From Rhodotorula mucilaginosa (lineage: Eukaryota; Basidiomycota; Microbotryomycetes; Sporidiobolales; Sporidiobolaceae), in contig CP137869.1 of the NCBI GenBank assembly GCA_034406715.1, forward strand, positions 1,302,001 to 1,366,000: a stretch of 64,000 nt of DNA, written 5' to 3'. The notes below the pieces were generated by a model. The model saw only the letters and a list, made by a program, of their open reading frames with translations, had not been told where the DNA came from and searched no databases. How positions within the stretch are numbered: position 1 is the first letter of the stretch; each line of letters opens with the position of its first letter. Positions 35,515-46,486 of the stretch are shown here, piece after piece. Made by a program: the position numbers and the translations under genes.

Positions 35515-37935
35515 ATGCTGTGCACTTCGTGTGGCGAGGATGCCGTCCTCGAAATGACGGAGCAGGCCCAGACCGTCTGCACCCGCTGCGGTACCGTCCT
35601 CTCCGAGAACGCCATCGTCAGCGACATCCAGTTCGGAGAGACGGGCAGCGGTGCCGCCATGGTCCAGGGCTCTTACGTCAGCCATGATCAGAGTGGGTTC
35701 TCTCCTTCTCAGCGGGCGCACAGAAGAGCGAAAGAGCGCTGATTTTTCGTTTGACCCGCCACCTCTCGGCAGCTCGCGCTCGCGCTCCGGCTGGCTACCG
35801 TCAACGCGGCATCGCGACGCAGGAATCGCGCGAACAAACCCTCGCAAACGGTGCGTCTTCTGACCTTCTCTCTAAAGGACCGCACCACAGCGCCAAACTG
35901 ACGCAAAGGTGTCATCAAAAGGCCGTCGCCGCATCATGGAACTCGCGACCGGTCTCCGTCTCAGCGAGCACTTGCAGAACGTCGCCACCCGCTTCTTCAA
36001 CCTTGCTGTCAACATGAACTTTACCAAAGGTCGCAGGACGCAGTACGTCGCCGCCGCGTGCTTGTACGCAGCGTGCAGGCAAGCGAACGGTACTCAGATG
36101 CTCATCGACTTTTCCGACTTGCTCGAGGTGAGCAGCATGCGCTTCCAGTTCGGACTACACATCCACACTCGACTGACGTAAAACTCCAACGTATGGCGCC
36201 AGATCAACGTTTTTACCCTCGGCTCGACCTACCTGAAACTCGTCCGCGAACTCGCCATCAACGTCCCCGTCGTCGACCCCGTCATCTACATCACTCGTTT
36301 CGCCGCCCTGCTCGATTTCGGCGACGAGACCCAGAAAGTCGCCCTGGACGCGACCCGACTCGTGAACCGCATGGGTCGCGACTGGATGCAAATCGGTCGT
36401 CGCCCGTCCGGGATCTGCGGTGCTTGCCTTCTCCTCGCAGCGCGGATGAACAACTTCCGTCGCAGCATCGAAGAGATCGTCCAAGTCGTCAAGATTGCCG
36501 ATGTCACGCTGCGGAAACGCCTCGCCGAGTTCAAAGAGACGGCGAGTGGCAGTTTGACCGTGTCTGATTTCCGGACCATCTGGCTCGACGAGACGGCCGA
36601 CCCGCCGGCGTACTCGCAGGGAATCAAGAAGGAAGAGGCGGTCCGTCACGCCCGCGAACGTAAACTCCGCGAGGACACTGGCATGTCCGAGACGGACAGC
36701 GCTGCCGGAGATCACGCGTTCCGCGAACTCGCCGAGCGGGAAGCGACGGCCGAGGTCGAGTACGGTCCGGACGAGCTTCCTGATCCGACGCCTGCGGGTG
36801 GTGGCGCGCCTCCCGCTGCGCCCAACGGGAACGGCCATGAGCACGATGGCGATGCGGCGATGCCGCCGCCGCCTGTTCCTTCGTCTAAATCTCTGGGGAA
36901 GAGGAAGCGCTCCGAGGCCGATGGCAACGGCGACGACGACGACGGCGACGCGGCGGCAGCGGCGGACGGGGACGTCGCAACTGGAGCTCCGTCGTCGGAT
37001 CCGGCCGAGGAGGTGCTCGAGGGCGACGAACGCGAGCAGTACGAAGCCGTGATCGAAGGCGAACTGCAGCAGTACCTCGGCTCCGAAGTCGGATCAAAGT
37101 TGCAAGCCGAACTCGACTCGCAGGAACAGCGCCGGTTCCAAAAGCTCTCGCAGACGCCGCACGGGTACGAGTTTGACCAGAACGACAGCCTCGAAGGGTT
37201 GGACGAGGAAGAGCTCGACGCGTTCATCTTGAGTCCCGAGGAGATCGAGATCAAGAGCAAGTTGTGGATGCAGGCGAACAAGGACTACCTGAAGGAGCTC
37301 GCCGAGAAGCAGACCGGACCGGACGGAGAGGTCAAGCCGATCGCGAAGCGTCCGGTGAGTTCTTTCTTTTGACTTCCCGCGCCTTGACTTCCGGACACGC
37401 GGCACTGACTGCGCGTTGCTCTCTATAGCGCAAGAGGGTCAAGCCTCGCGACGGACAGAACGCGACCGGCATCACTGCAGCCGACGCGACCACCAAGATG
37501 CTCGAGAAGAAAAAGTTTTCGAAAAAGATCAACTACGACGCGATCAAGAACCTGTTCAACACGGGCGATTCCGATGCCGGTTCAGCGTACGGAGGCGACG
37601 ACGACGATGGCGACGGCGGCGGCGGCGAGGAGGCTCCCCTGATCGGTCAGTCGTACGGGCGAGCTCGCAAGGGTGGTCGACGTTCGCGCATCGGAACGCC
37701 GATCGCGACGCCCGAACCGACGTGGCGTCAGGGAAGTCGGGCGCCGTCCGAGACGCCGTCGCGGCTCGGTAGGAACGCTCAAGTCGCTGCTAGCGGTGCG
37801 GCGGATGAGGACGAAGGCGAAGACGACGACGACCATGTCGCGGCGCCGCAGCCCGATCCGGAGGAGCACGCCTGGCGTTCTCAGTTCGCCACGGCCACCC
37901 AGGAGGACGACTTTGACGGCTACGACGAGGTCTGA
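35515..37935 (+). CDS. BRF1: TFIIIB subunit BRF1
   Basis: Exons 35515-35692, 35773-35850, 35922-36127, 36203-37354 and 37429-37935 give about 706 residues. It opens with the zinc ribbon MLCTSCGEDAVLEM ... CTRCGTVL. Two cyclin repeats follow (GRRRIMELATGLRLSEH, RTQYVAAACLYAACRQ; then STYLKLVRELAINVP and RRPSGICGACLLLAARM). The Brf1 homology block is near DEEELDAFILSPEEIEIK. Brf1 bridges TFIIIC and TBP to recruit RNA polymerase III to tRNA and 5S genes. Introns restore the canonical REQTLANGRRR junction exactly. The acidic, Gly-rich C-terminus is probably disordered. Confidence 0.93.
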
Positions 37936-38359
37936 CCAAGTTTATCTCCTTGCCTGTACCTCGCTTGAACCCAACCCCGCCCCCTGTCTCGATCTTTCTC
38001 TCATCCTCCCTCGCTTTTCCCCTTTTTACCGTAGCTGTTGTTGTTCTTACTCGCAAATCGCTTTCTCTCGATGACAAACGACTGGAAGGAGGAGAACGCG
38101 AGGATGACTTGTTTGCGACGAGTGAGGGGACGGGGGAGAATAGACAACAACCGAGATAAGGAACCTACGCAGAAACCGACGAGATTAGAACCAGGGAAAT
38201 GTGGATGTCTAGGCGTACATGCGAAGAGGCGATCGCGAGTAGGAGGCGAATAGGGGTCGGGGACCCGAGCGGAGTTGAATGGAAGAACGATGAAGGGATG
38301 CGGAAAGTGGATGTATGCGAATCTATGGACAGTATAGCTGAGGTGTAGAAAGAACGCTT

Positions 38360-41300
38360 TCAGTCATCATCCTCTTCGAGCGGGCCGATTATCGAGTTGA
38401 TGGGAGGGAAATGAGGTCCGGACGAGTTGACCTTGGCCTGACGCTGCGCTCGCAAAGTAGGGTCCCCGCGCTCGAGGCGGCGCTTGTCGGCCAGGCGGAG
38501 GTGGCGCACCAAGTCCTCCTCCTTGACCGGCTTGGTGAGGATGAACGAGGCACCGGATTCGAGGTACTGCTCCTGATCGGACTGCAGCGCGTTGGCAGTG
38601 ACGCCGACGACGAGATCGTCTCGGCCAAGGGAACGCAGCTTGGCGACGACTTGGACTCCGGAGCAGACCGGCATCTGGTTGTCGAGGAAGACGACGTCGT
38701 AATGCTGGAACGCGTCGATGCCGGCGGTCGGGTCCATGCCGACCTTCTTGACCTTTTTGACGATGGTCCCGTCCCCGCGCTCGGCAGCGTCGACATCGCG
38801 ATGGCCATACGAGCCATACGAGACACCTTGCGCCGGCTCGACTTCCTCGGACACAACTTCGAGCCGGACAGCTGGTACGTTGGTCGCACCAGGAGGCGGC
38901 GGCCGCAGGATCAGGTCGAGGGCGATCTTGCCGTTCTCGGCGGTTTCGACCTCGCAGCCCAGCCGCAGCATCATGCGGCTCATCAAGCGACGCGTGAGCA
39001 TGTCGTCATCGACGACAAGCACCTTGAGTGGCGGGCCCTCGATCCCGAGCTTGTTGGACGGTGCAGCGGCTTTGCCGGCCGGCGCAGTTTGCGGCTTCGG
39101 GGTTGTCAACGGGACCTGAGACGCCGAGGCGCTCGACGCCGCGACTAGAGGCGCGTGAGACGCGGCCGAGGATTTCAGGATCGGCGAAGGCGAGACAACC
39201 GGTATGGAAGAGGAGAACAGCGGCACCGGCTGCACATCGGGCGCGAGGGTGACGGCGCTCGGCGCTGACCGAGACGACATCTGGGACCGGACTTCGGGTC
39301 GTTCCGGCAGGAGGCCAAAGGAACGGTGCGTCTCGGGAGAAGGAGTTGACGACGATTCACCGGTCGCGGAGGGCGTTTGGGGACCTGCGGGCGAGCCGGG
39401 GGGCGAACCCATGCCGGGAGTGGTCGAGACGGACAGTCCACGCTGACGAGCTGCGTCGTCGATGCTGTCGCGCGTGATCGAGCTGGGTTGGAGTCGCAAC
39501 GAGCTGACGAAGCGGTAGTCGGAGGCGGCAGACGAGGCGACCCCGGGCGACACGACCGAGACACGATTCGGCCGCTTGGGCGGACCAGTGGCGTCGCTCG
39601 GGAGGTCGGCAGTGGTACTGATCGGGTACGCGAGCTCGACCCAGAGCGTCGAACCCTCGCCGACTTTGGATCGAACGCCGAGTCGTCCGCCCATGAGCAT
39701 GACGATCTGGCGAACGAGGGAGAGTCCGAGGCCGGTGCCCTTCCCGCCCTGCTCGCGACCGACCGCCGTCTGTACGTACGGCGAGAAGAGGCGGTTCTCG
39801 GCCATGTCGCTCGGTCGGATGCCGACACCGGTATCAGACACCTCGAACCGGACAACAAGCATCCGTTTCGTCGCGTCCGAGTTCTTGAGCTCGTGCTCTT
39901 GCAGCTTGTTCGGCGTGAGTGACGCGTGCATTTCGCCCTTCTCCGAGAGGATGCCCGTCTCGCCAGACTTCTCGGCAAAGTCGCTCGTGGTAGGGAGAGT
40001 CGGTGCGGGCGATCCCATCACGGGGTCTTCGCCCGGGATCGGGTAAATGAGCGTCGTCTTGAGGCCGATGGTGCCGCCGGGCGGAGTAAACTTGCAAGCG
40101 TTGCTCGCGAGGTTGCCGATGATCTGCCGCAAGCGGACCTCGTCGCCGATGACGATCCCGTCTCCTTCTCGAATGTCGGCGGGGTCCTCGTCCGGGTACG
40201 CCGCCCGGACGGCCACCTCGTCGACGCGTTTGTCGAACGAGGGATTGAGCGTGAGTCCGCGAGCGGCCGCGTCGAGACGGAGCGGGATCGCAATCGATTG
40301 CATGACCTTGTGGAGCGAGAAGGGGCGCTGGACCGAAGAAAAGCCGCCGCGTTCCATGCGCGAAAAGTCGAGCACGTCGTTCAGGACCTGGCTCATGAGC
40401 TGGAGTGACGACTCGAGCGCGTCGTATTCGACGCCGTGTTCCGAGTTCTGATTAAACACCTCGAGGCCCTTCAGGTTCTGGACGGCCAGGAGCGCCGTGT
40501 TGAGCGGTACTCGGACCTCGTGGAAAATGTCTGACGGCGAGCAATCGTCAGCCAGTCGAAGAGATCGAACGACCGACGGGAACTCACAGGACGAGAAGCG
40601 GCGCTTGGCGTCGAGCTGCTTGCGCTCGTTGATCTGAGCACGCTGCTTGGCTCGGTACGACACCTTGAGCTCTGCCCGCATCGTGTACACTCGACGGTCG
40701 TTCATCTCGCGCAGGTAGTGCAAGAAGATGATGAAGCCGAGGAAGATGATGACTGTGGCGCGCGGGACAGGATCAGCAAGACGTTCGCCACGCACACGCA
40801 AAGAATGACGGCGAGAAGCACGCACCGATGATCAAGTTTCGTACGTAGCGCGGTCGGTCGTCGACGACGGTGGCGCCCATGAGAGCGATCCAACTCAGGG
40901 CGAACACGACCGTGTAGATGCGCTTCTGCCCGAGCGCAAACAGCGCGACGGTCGGCATCGCCGCCGCGTAAAACAGAGTGGCCTGGAAATCCTTGCGTCC
41001 GCAGTCGGGCGTCGCGGTGTAAAAGCCACAAGAGTGCATGTCGATCGGGTTCGCGGCGGCAAAGATCCACACGCAGGCAAAGACGTAGAGTTGCCAGACG
41101 AGGGTCCAGCGCCGGGGGACGTCGAACGCCGCCATCGGGATCATGGGGACGGTCAACGCTGGCTGGAGGGCGTACAGCTGGACCTTGTTCCAGGTCGAGA
41201 GCGGGCGCGGGAGAAGACCGAGAAGGAGGGCCTGTTGGCGAGGGGCGAGAGTTCGGGGATCAGCAACTTTCGAGCGCGCCGAAGCGGCGGGAGAGGCACG

Positions 41301-42168
41301 ACCTCCGGGGTGGACACGTACCCAAACGATGGACAGATAGAGCGCTCCGAAGATGTGCGAACTCTTTTGGTTGTACCAGAACTGGGAGGAAGCAGGTCCG
41401 AGTCAGGTCCGGTCTTGGAGATAGGCTCGTCTGCGCGCGCTCACCTCTTTTTGGTACGACTCTTCGACACTCGGGTCGTGGTACGACGGCTAGCGGGGAA
41501 GACATGATCAAGGTCAGCTTTCAGAGCCGAATCCACGTCTCAAAGATGGGAGAGCAGCCACTCACCGCCATGAAGCGCGTCACGACTGGCCAGATGCGGT
41601 ACCGGACGAACCCGACGGTGGCGGCGATGGGCCCGTTCGCCTCGTAGGCCGTGTGCCGCAGACTACTCCCGTCGCTCTGCATCGTGCCGATCTGTCCCGT
41701 CCCGGGTGAGGTGCCCGTCGCGGGACCGGCATGACTCGCCGTCGCGGACGGGATGGTCGTCCTCTTCCAGCATTCGAAATCCTCCGACTGGTCGACGACG
41801 ACCTCGTCGACGATCTCTTCCTTCTTCTCGCCGTGCTCGTCGACGACGGACCCGTGCCGGACCGCACCGCGCCAAGTGGACCCATTGTCCGACTCGGTGG
41901 TCGCGGTCGGGTCGCCCAAGCTGTCACTCGGTGCGGACCCGTTCCCGACCCTGCGCTTCAACTTTTCCCACTGTAGTCGGACCTTGTTGCCTGTCCCGGG
42001 CGGAACGAACGCGACTGCGGGCGGTGGCAAAGTCGTCGTCGGCGTGCCCGACGGTTCGGTGTCGATGCGGTCCTGTGCAGTGATGCCGTTCGCGCCAGCG
42101 AGTGCCCACGGTCGCCTGATCCCTCGCCGTTTCTTGCTGCTCGACGACCCTGCTGGACTCGAATCCAT
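38360..42168 (-). CDS. Membrane hybrid histidine kinase (two-component sensor)
   Basis: Exons 41566-42168, 41445-41489, 41322-41381, 40826-41231, 40588-40752 and 38360-40530 give about 1149 residues. A soluble N-terminus of about 200 residues precedes about six hydrophobic segments and a short coiled linker. The H-box is SYIFHEVRVPLNTALLAVQ (His within F-H-E-V-R). Then come the N-box (RQIIGNLASNACKF), G1 (VSDTGVGI) and G2 (GGKGTGLGLSLV). The C-terminal receiver has KVLVVDDDMLTRRL, the phosphoacceptor Asp in VVFLDNQMPV and Lys in ILTKPVKEE. No PAS, GAF or HAMP domain is visible. The receiver carries an insertion of roughly 60 residues before the phospho-Asp strand. It should feed a Ypd1-type phosphorelay; the stimulus is unknown. 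Confidence 0.85.
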
Positions 42169-42995
42169 GCTCGGCGTCTCGAGTCGACGACTCGGTTGAA
42201 TGGACGACGGACGGAGCCGGACTCGCGGCTCGCAGCGGCGGTTCGGGGGCTCGCGGTCTGCTGCGAAGCAAGGGCCTGGTCGAGCGGCGGTGCGCTAGAG
42301 CCGTTCCACGGATCGCTCGTGTGTCTACGGTCTGCGCCAAGGAGAGACGGACGAGCGCAACGAGGCGGCAACAGCTGCGCTCGACGTTGAAGCGAACGCG
42401 CGGTCGGTCGGAGAACGATCGAGTGCGGATCACCGCAACTTTCGGCACTCGCGTCTTGGGCCACACGAGGCGGTCGAGCAGCAACGCACGCTCGAGGTAC
42501 TGCTCCAGTTCGCACAGCCCTCGACCCTCTCGAGCTCGTGCGCTCGACGCCCTCGCCAACGGACGCCTCGCTGTTGACCGACAATCGCATTCAGATCCCG
42601 AATCCGTGACAGGGGGAACCCAGGCACCATGGCTGGGCCACGCGCCGTCTCGGCCGAGAGACCCCAAAAAGTTAAATCTCGCTCAGCGACTTCGGGTCGC
42701 AGCAGCCGATCAAGAGCTTGGATCAAGCCAAATCGCTCGCGACGAACAGCGCGCTTCATGTACAGAAAGCTCGGGGGCAAGGGCGCATCCAAAGAGCTGC
42801 AGCAGAGCCCCGGCAAACCACCCCTTGCGAACCCGCTTCTCAACGCGCGCGAAGAGCTGCTGATCGGAAAAGCACGGGAAATGCGATCTCTCGCCAAGAC
42901 CCAGCTGCTTACGCCTTCTTGCGTAGATCCTTATGCTTCTCATGACTGCGCAGAGTACTGTATGCACGTGGATGATAACTGCTCATCGAGAGGCG
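42169..42995. other. upstream region of the histidine kinase
   Basis: About 0.8 kb between the start of the kinase and the end of the decaying GFA copy. No exon could be supported. Confidence 0.5.
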
Positions 42996-43611
42996 CTACT
43001 CCTTGATCTCACGCTTCTGGAACGTATCCCGGACGGGGACGAGCCAGTCCACTCTCCTCGACGTAAAGAACTCGCCCTTCGGATCCAAAGCCTTCTGTTC
43101 GCCCACCTTGTCGAAGGTGCCATAAAAGATGTACCGCGCCGAGTCTTGCGCCGCCGCTCCCCATTCCGCAATAGGACTCTCGCACGTCGCGCAGGATTGA
43201 CGGTGCAGGAGCGAACCGGACCCGTTGTCGGACGTGTGTTGCTTCGGAGCGCCGCGCGTGAGGTGGAAGGTGGACAAGGGGACCTTGTTCGTGATAGCGT
43301 AGGGTCCGTAATTGTGTTCTGTCGCGCGAAGCAACGAGCGAGAATCAGCTGTGAAGACGCCGCGCAAGATTGCAGTTCCCGCAATGGCACAGCGAAGTCC
43401 TCGCGTCGTCGTCCTTCTCCACCTCGACCTTGTACCAAATCTCGGAGCCGTAGCAGCCTGCAGGCGTGGCCGCTTCAGCTCGATCAACGCTCCTTCCGCC
43501 GCGCGCGCGCGCGCGATTTAGCGACGCAGACGGCTGCGCACCTCCTTCAACGTAGGCATGGTCTCCCTCTCTTGCAAACCTGAAGCTTAGCCTGTGCAGG
43601 TAAGCGTACAA
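42996..43611 (-). pseudogene. Decaying copy of a GFA-family (Mss4-like) gene
   Basis: Closely similar to the gene at 44078-44706: shared KVEVEK ... TSLCHCGNC, then KQHTSDNGSGSLLHRQ, CATCESPIAEWGAAAQDSAR and ending WLVPVRD. Three features look eroded. The first C-x-C zinc ligand pair has become C-Y-G. The donor after the C-H-C-G-N-C exon (AAGAGTGAGT in the sister) is gone, leaving only a 40-nt GT..AG alternative. The short first exon lost its matching start, so an ATG further up (MYAYLHRLSF) would be needed. The last exon (ends KREIKE) is intact. It could still be expressed as a variant protein. Confidence 0.5.
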
Positions 43612-44077
43612 GGCAAAGGTGCGTCCGTCGCCGAACGCAGTTCGAGAGGCCGAATGAGCTTCACCGCCTCGCGACGCGTTCCGATGTTCTTAGTCTGCAC
43701 GTCCGCGGCCGCGGCCCAGTATCTTGGTTCCGATCAAGCCCTTCGACAGCCCTGATACTGAAGCATGCTCTGCTGCTCGTAGCGTGTGAGGGGTGCGTAT
43801 GCTTCTTTCGAGTCGTGATGGCCTTCTCACTCGCCGAATGCCTGCGAGAGGGACCAGACCATCAAAAGGCTTTGCGTACAGTTCACAGATGTCTGGGCTC
43901 AAGTACATTGGCTACCCTGCACGCACACTTACAGACAATCCTTATACTTGCACCGCGCTCAGCGGACGTCCGGATTTCGCTCAAAACCCTCGTTGCTACT
44001 TGGACTTGCTGATCGCGCCTCTAATTCATAGCTCACGCCTTGCCACCATGTATATCGAATCGATTGAGCACTTTAGC

Positions 44078-44706
44078 TTACAAAGCTGACTGACTAGTAG
44101 GGTACTCTGCTTCCTGAAGCGTATCCCGGACGGGGACGAGCCACTCGACCCTCCGCGATGTAAACACCTCGCGCTTCGGATCCAACGCAGCCTGTTCACC
44201 CACGTCGTTAAAGGTTCCGTAGAAGATGTACCGCGCCGAATCTTGGACTGCTGCTCCCCATTCGGCGATTGGACTTCCGCAAGTCGCGCAAAATTGACGG
44301 TGCACGATTGAACCGGACCCGTTGTCGGACGTGTGCTGTTTCGGGTTGCCGCGAGTGATCTTGAAGGCGGTCAAGGGGACTTTGGTCGCGATGCCGTATG
44401 GCCCGCCGCTGAATTCTGTGGCGCAACGGGGAAGAAGAAGGACCAGGACCCCCCGAATCAGCTTCGCGAACACGATGCGTCAGTGGGGCAGGTTTGCCGC
44501 GCCCCGACTCACTCTTGCAGTTCCCGCAGTGGCATATTGACGTCCGCACTTCGTCTTTCTTCTCCACTTCGACCCTGTATCGGACCGCGGCGCAAAAGCA
44601 GCCTGAGTGAAAAGCAACCGCTTAGTTCATCAGCGTTCTCCGCCGGCAAACCTGAGGCTCGGTCTGCCTCGCGCTCGTGTCACGCACCTCCCTCGTATAT
44701 CAACAT
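44078..44706 (-). CDS. GFA-family (glutathione-dependent formaldehyde-activating-like) protein
   Basis: Exons 44688-44706, 44513-44602 and 44078-44415 give 148 residues, normal for the family. The zinc-binding pattern is complete: EGGCFCAAVRYRVEVEK, SICHCGNCKKFSGG and HRQFCATCGSPIAEW. GFA/Mss4-like domains bind zinc and often glutathione; most fungal members have no proven substrate. The start MLIYEG sits in a 19-nt first exon whose splice restores the GGCFC motif. The partner copy lies about 470 bp downstream in the same orientation, indicating a tandem duplication. Confidence 0.8.
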
Positions 44707-45408
44707 GCTCTCGCACGCTTGTTAGTGACCGTGTGCACGGCCGTAAGTTAGCTTGCTCGAGCAACCCCCGCGCGGCTCCGCGCGTCATCGCTTGTCAACG
44801 TACAACGCCGCCAAAATCGCTCTCTTCGAATCCGTACGTCATCTCTAATCGCTCCTTCAAGTTGCTTTCGAGCCTTCTTCACCTGTCCTCACTTGACCGA
44901 GCAGCTCAGACTGCCTAGCGCTGAAGTGCCAAGTGCACGGGAGATGTGTCCTTCAGGCATGGGGGACAAGAAGACCGCTTCGTCGTGCGCTCGGACAGAC
45001 TTGCCTCTCGCCTCTTCCGAAGCTTCGACGTCGCAACGCCGTCGCGGGCCTAGCTAGTGGGTCCCCAGCGCGGGCAAACAGTCTCGCTAAGCCACCATTA
45101 TCCAGCAGCAAGCACAGATCGCCAACCGGATGTTGCATCCCACTGCAAGTCCATCGGGCGCGAAGCTCTGCTCGAACGGACAATAGCACCACAAGCTTGG
45201 CGAGACCGGCACACGTGAATGCGTGTTATTGACTCCCCACGTGCCCTGCTACGGCGCCAAGCCTATACTGCTCGCACCCCTCCGATCGGAACGCGAGGTA
45301 GGACGCGCACACACCGCTTGCTTGTGTCGTCTGCCTGAGCGTCCGCCGCTGTCTTTCCTCTCTACCTTCCGCTCCTTCCCACAGCTTCCTAGCACCGAAC
45401 CCATCAAC
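44707..45408. other. intergenic region between the GFA gene and the secreted-protein gene
   Basis: Divergent promoters; no supported exon. Confidence 0.5.
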
Positions 45409-46310
45409 ATGCTTATTACTCGTATCGTTCTCGCTGCCACTTTCTGCGCCGGCTCAGGTGCGTTCCTTCTCCCCCTCGAAAAGCTTTGAGGCATCCCCCT
45501 CCGCTCAGGCCCGCTCACCCTTCTTTGTCGCGCCAAAAGCCCTGGCGTCTGGCACCGATTCAGCAAACATTGCGTCTCGCGCTCTGCACAGCGTCGCCAA
45601 GCGCGATGCTGCCGACGACTTTGCCGCCGCGCAGGCGATCGCGATGGGGTTGGCGCAATCCGCCGGAGAAGCGGTCGCCTCGGGCGGAGAGTGCAGCACC
45701 GAGTGCAACGACTGGGTCAGCTCAATGGGCGTAAGTCGCCGTTCATCCTTTACACCCAGGACTCATCGACCAGCGCGGAAACTGAAAAACTCTTTCACCA
45801 CTTGCGCGCGCGCGCAGAAATGCCTGACTGCGACCTCTGTCAGCGAGTCGGCCAATTGCGTCTGTGCGGACACTGCCATCACTCAAATGGGTACTTGCGG
45901 CGATTGCCTCGGCGGCGAGAACAAGGACGGCGCAGGCTGTGAGTCACCGTCCCCTAAGTCCCTGAGAGCTGTGTCGAGCTTACAGGACTGATCCCTTTTC
46001 CAATCGCGCAGCCCTGTCAAAGCTCTGCTCCGAGTACGCTTCCGAGCTTGGCGGTAGCAGTAAAGAGGATTCGAAGACGGCGTCGGCCACGAGCACGACT
46101 CCGGCGGCCGAGTCGTCCGCCACTTCGGCCGCTTCCTCCGTCGCGTCGGCCGCCTCGGAGGCGCTCACTTCGGCCAAATCGGTCGCTTCGTCGGTCGCCT
46201 CGTCGGCGGCTGCGGGTGCTACTGGCGCGCCGGCGTCGGGAGCTGGCAAGCTCGCGATTGGGGGCTCGGCGATCCTCGCAGCCGGAGCGGCGCTCCTTGT
46301 CGCGCTCTAG
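45409..46310 (+). CDS. Small secreted Cys-rich protein with GPI-type tail
   Basis: Exons 45409-45457, 45540-45730, 45818-45938 and 46012-46310 give about 219 residues. The first splice creates a clean signal peptide, MLITRIVLAATFCAGSALAS, with an A-L-A cleavage site. A K-R pair (HSVAKRDAADD) could be a Kex2 site. Cysteines are spaced CSTECNDW, KCLTATSVSESANCVCAD, GTCGDCLGG and KLCSEYA. A Ser/Ala-rich stalk and a hydrophobic end (SAILAAGAALLVAL) after small residues indicate GPI anchoring. Similar orphan wall proteins occur widely in basidiomycetes; no enzyme motif is seen. An upstream acceptor at the first intron would break the frame, which fixed the choice. Confidence 0.75.
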
Positions 46311-46486
46311 AGCGCCTCCCTGGGCCTGATGCCTCTTCAAACGCACGCCTTGAGCAGTCCAGGCCAACCCTAAGCGTTTCGATTATCTCCGTAGCGCTCG
46401 TGGATTATTGGGTTAATTCTCGGTTTTATCAGCGTCTGCTTGGAATGACTAGAGACACCACCGCGCGCGCGCGCCGCTGCTGACCC

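Noticed and set aside
45481-45539. Alternative acceptor at 45508 for the secreted-protein gene
   Set aside because: It shifts the frame relative to the Cys-rich exons; the acceptor at 45539 keeps frame and completes a signal peptide.
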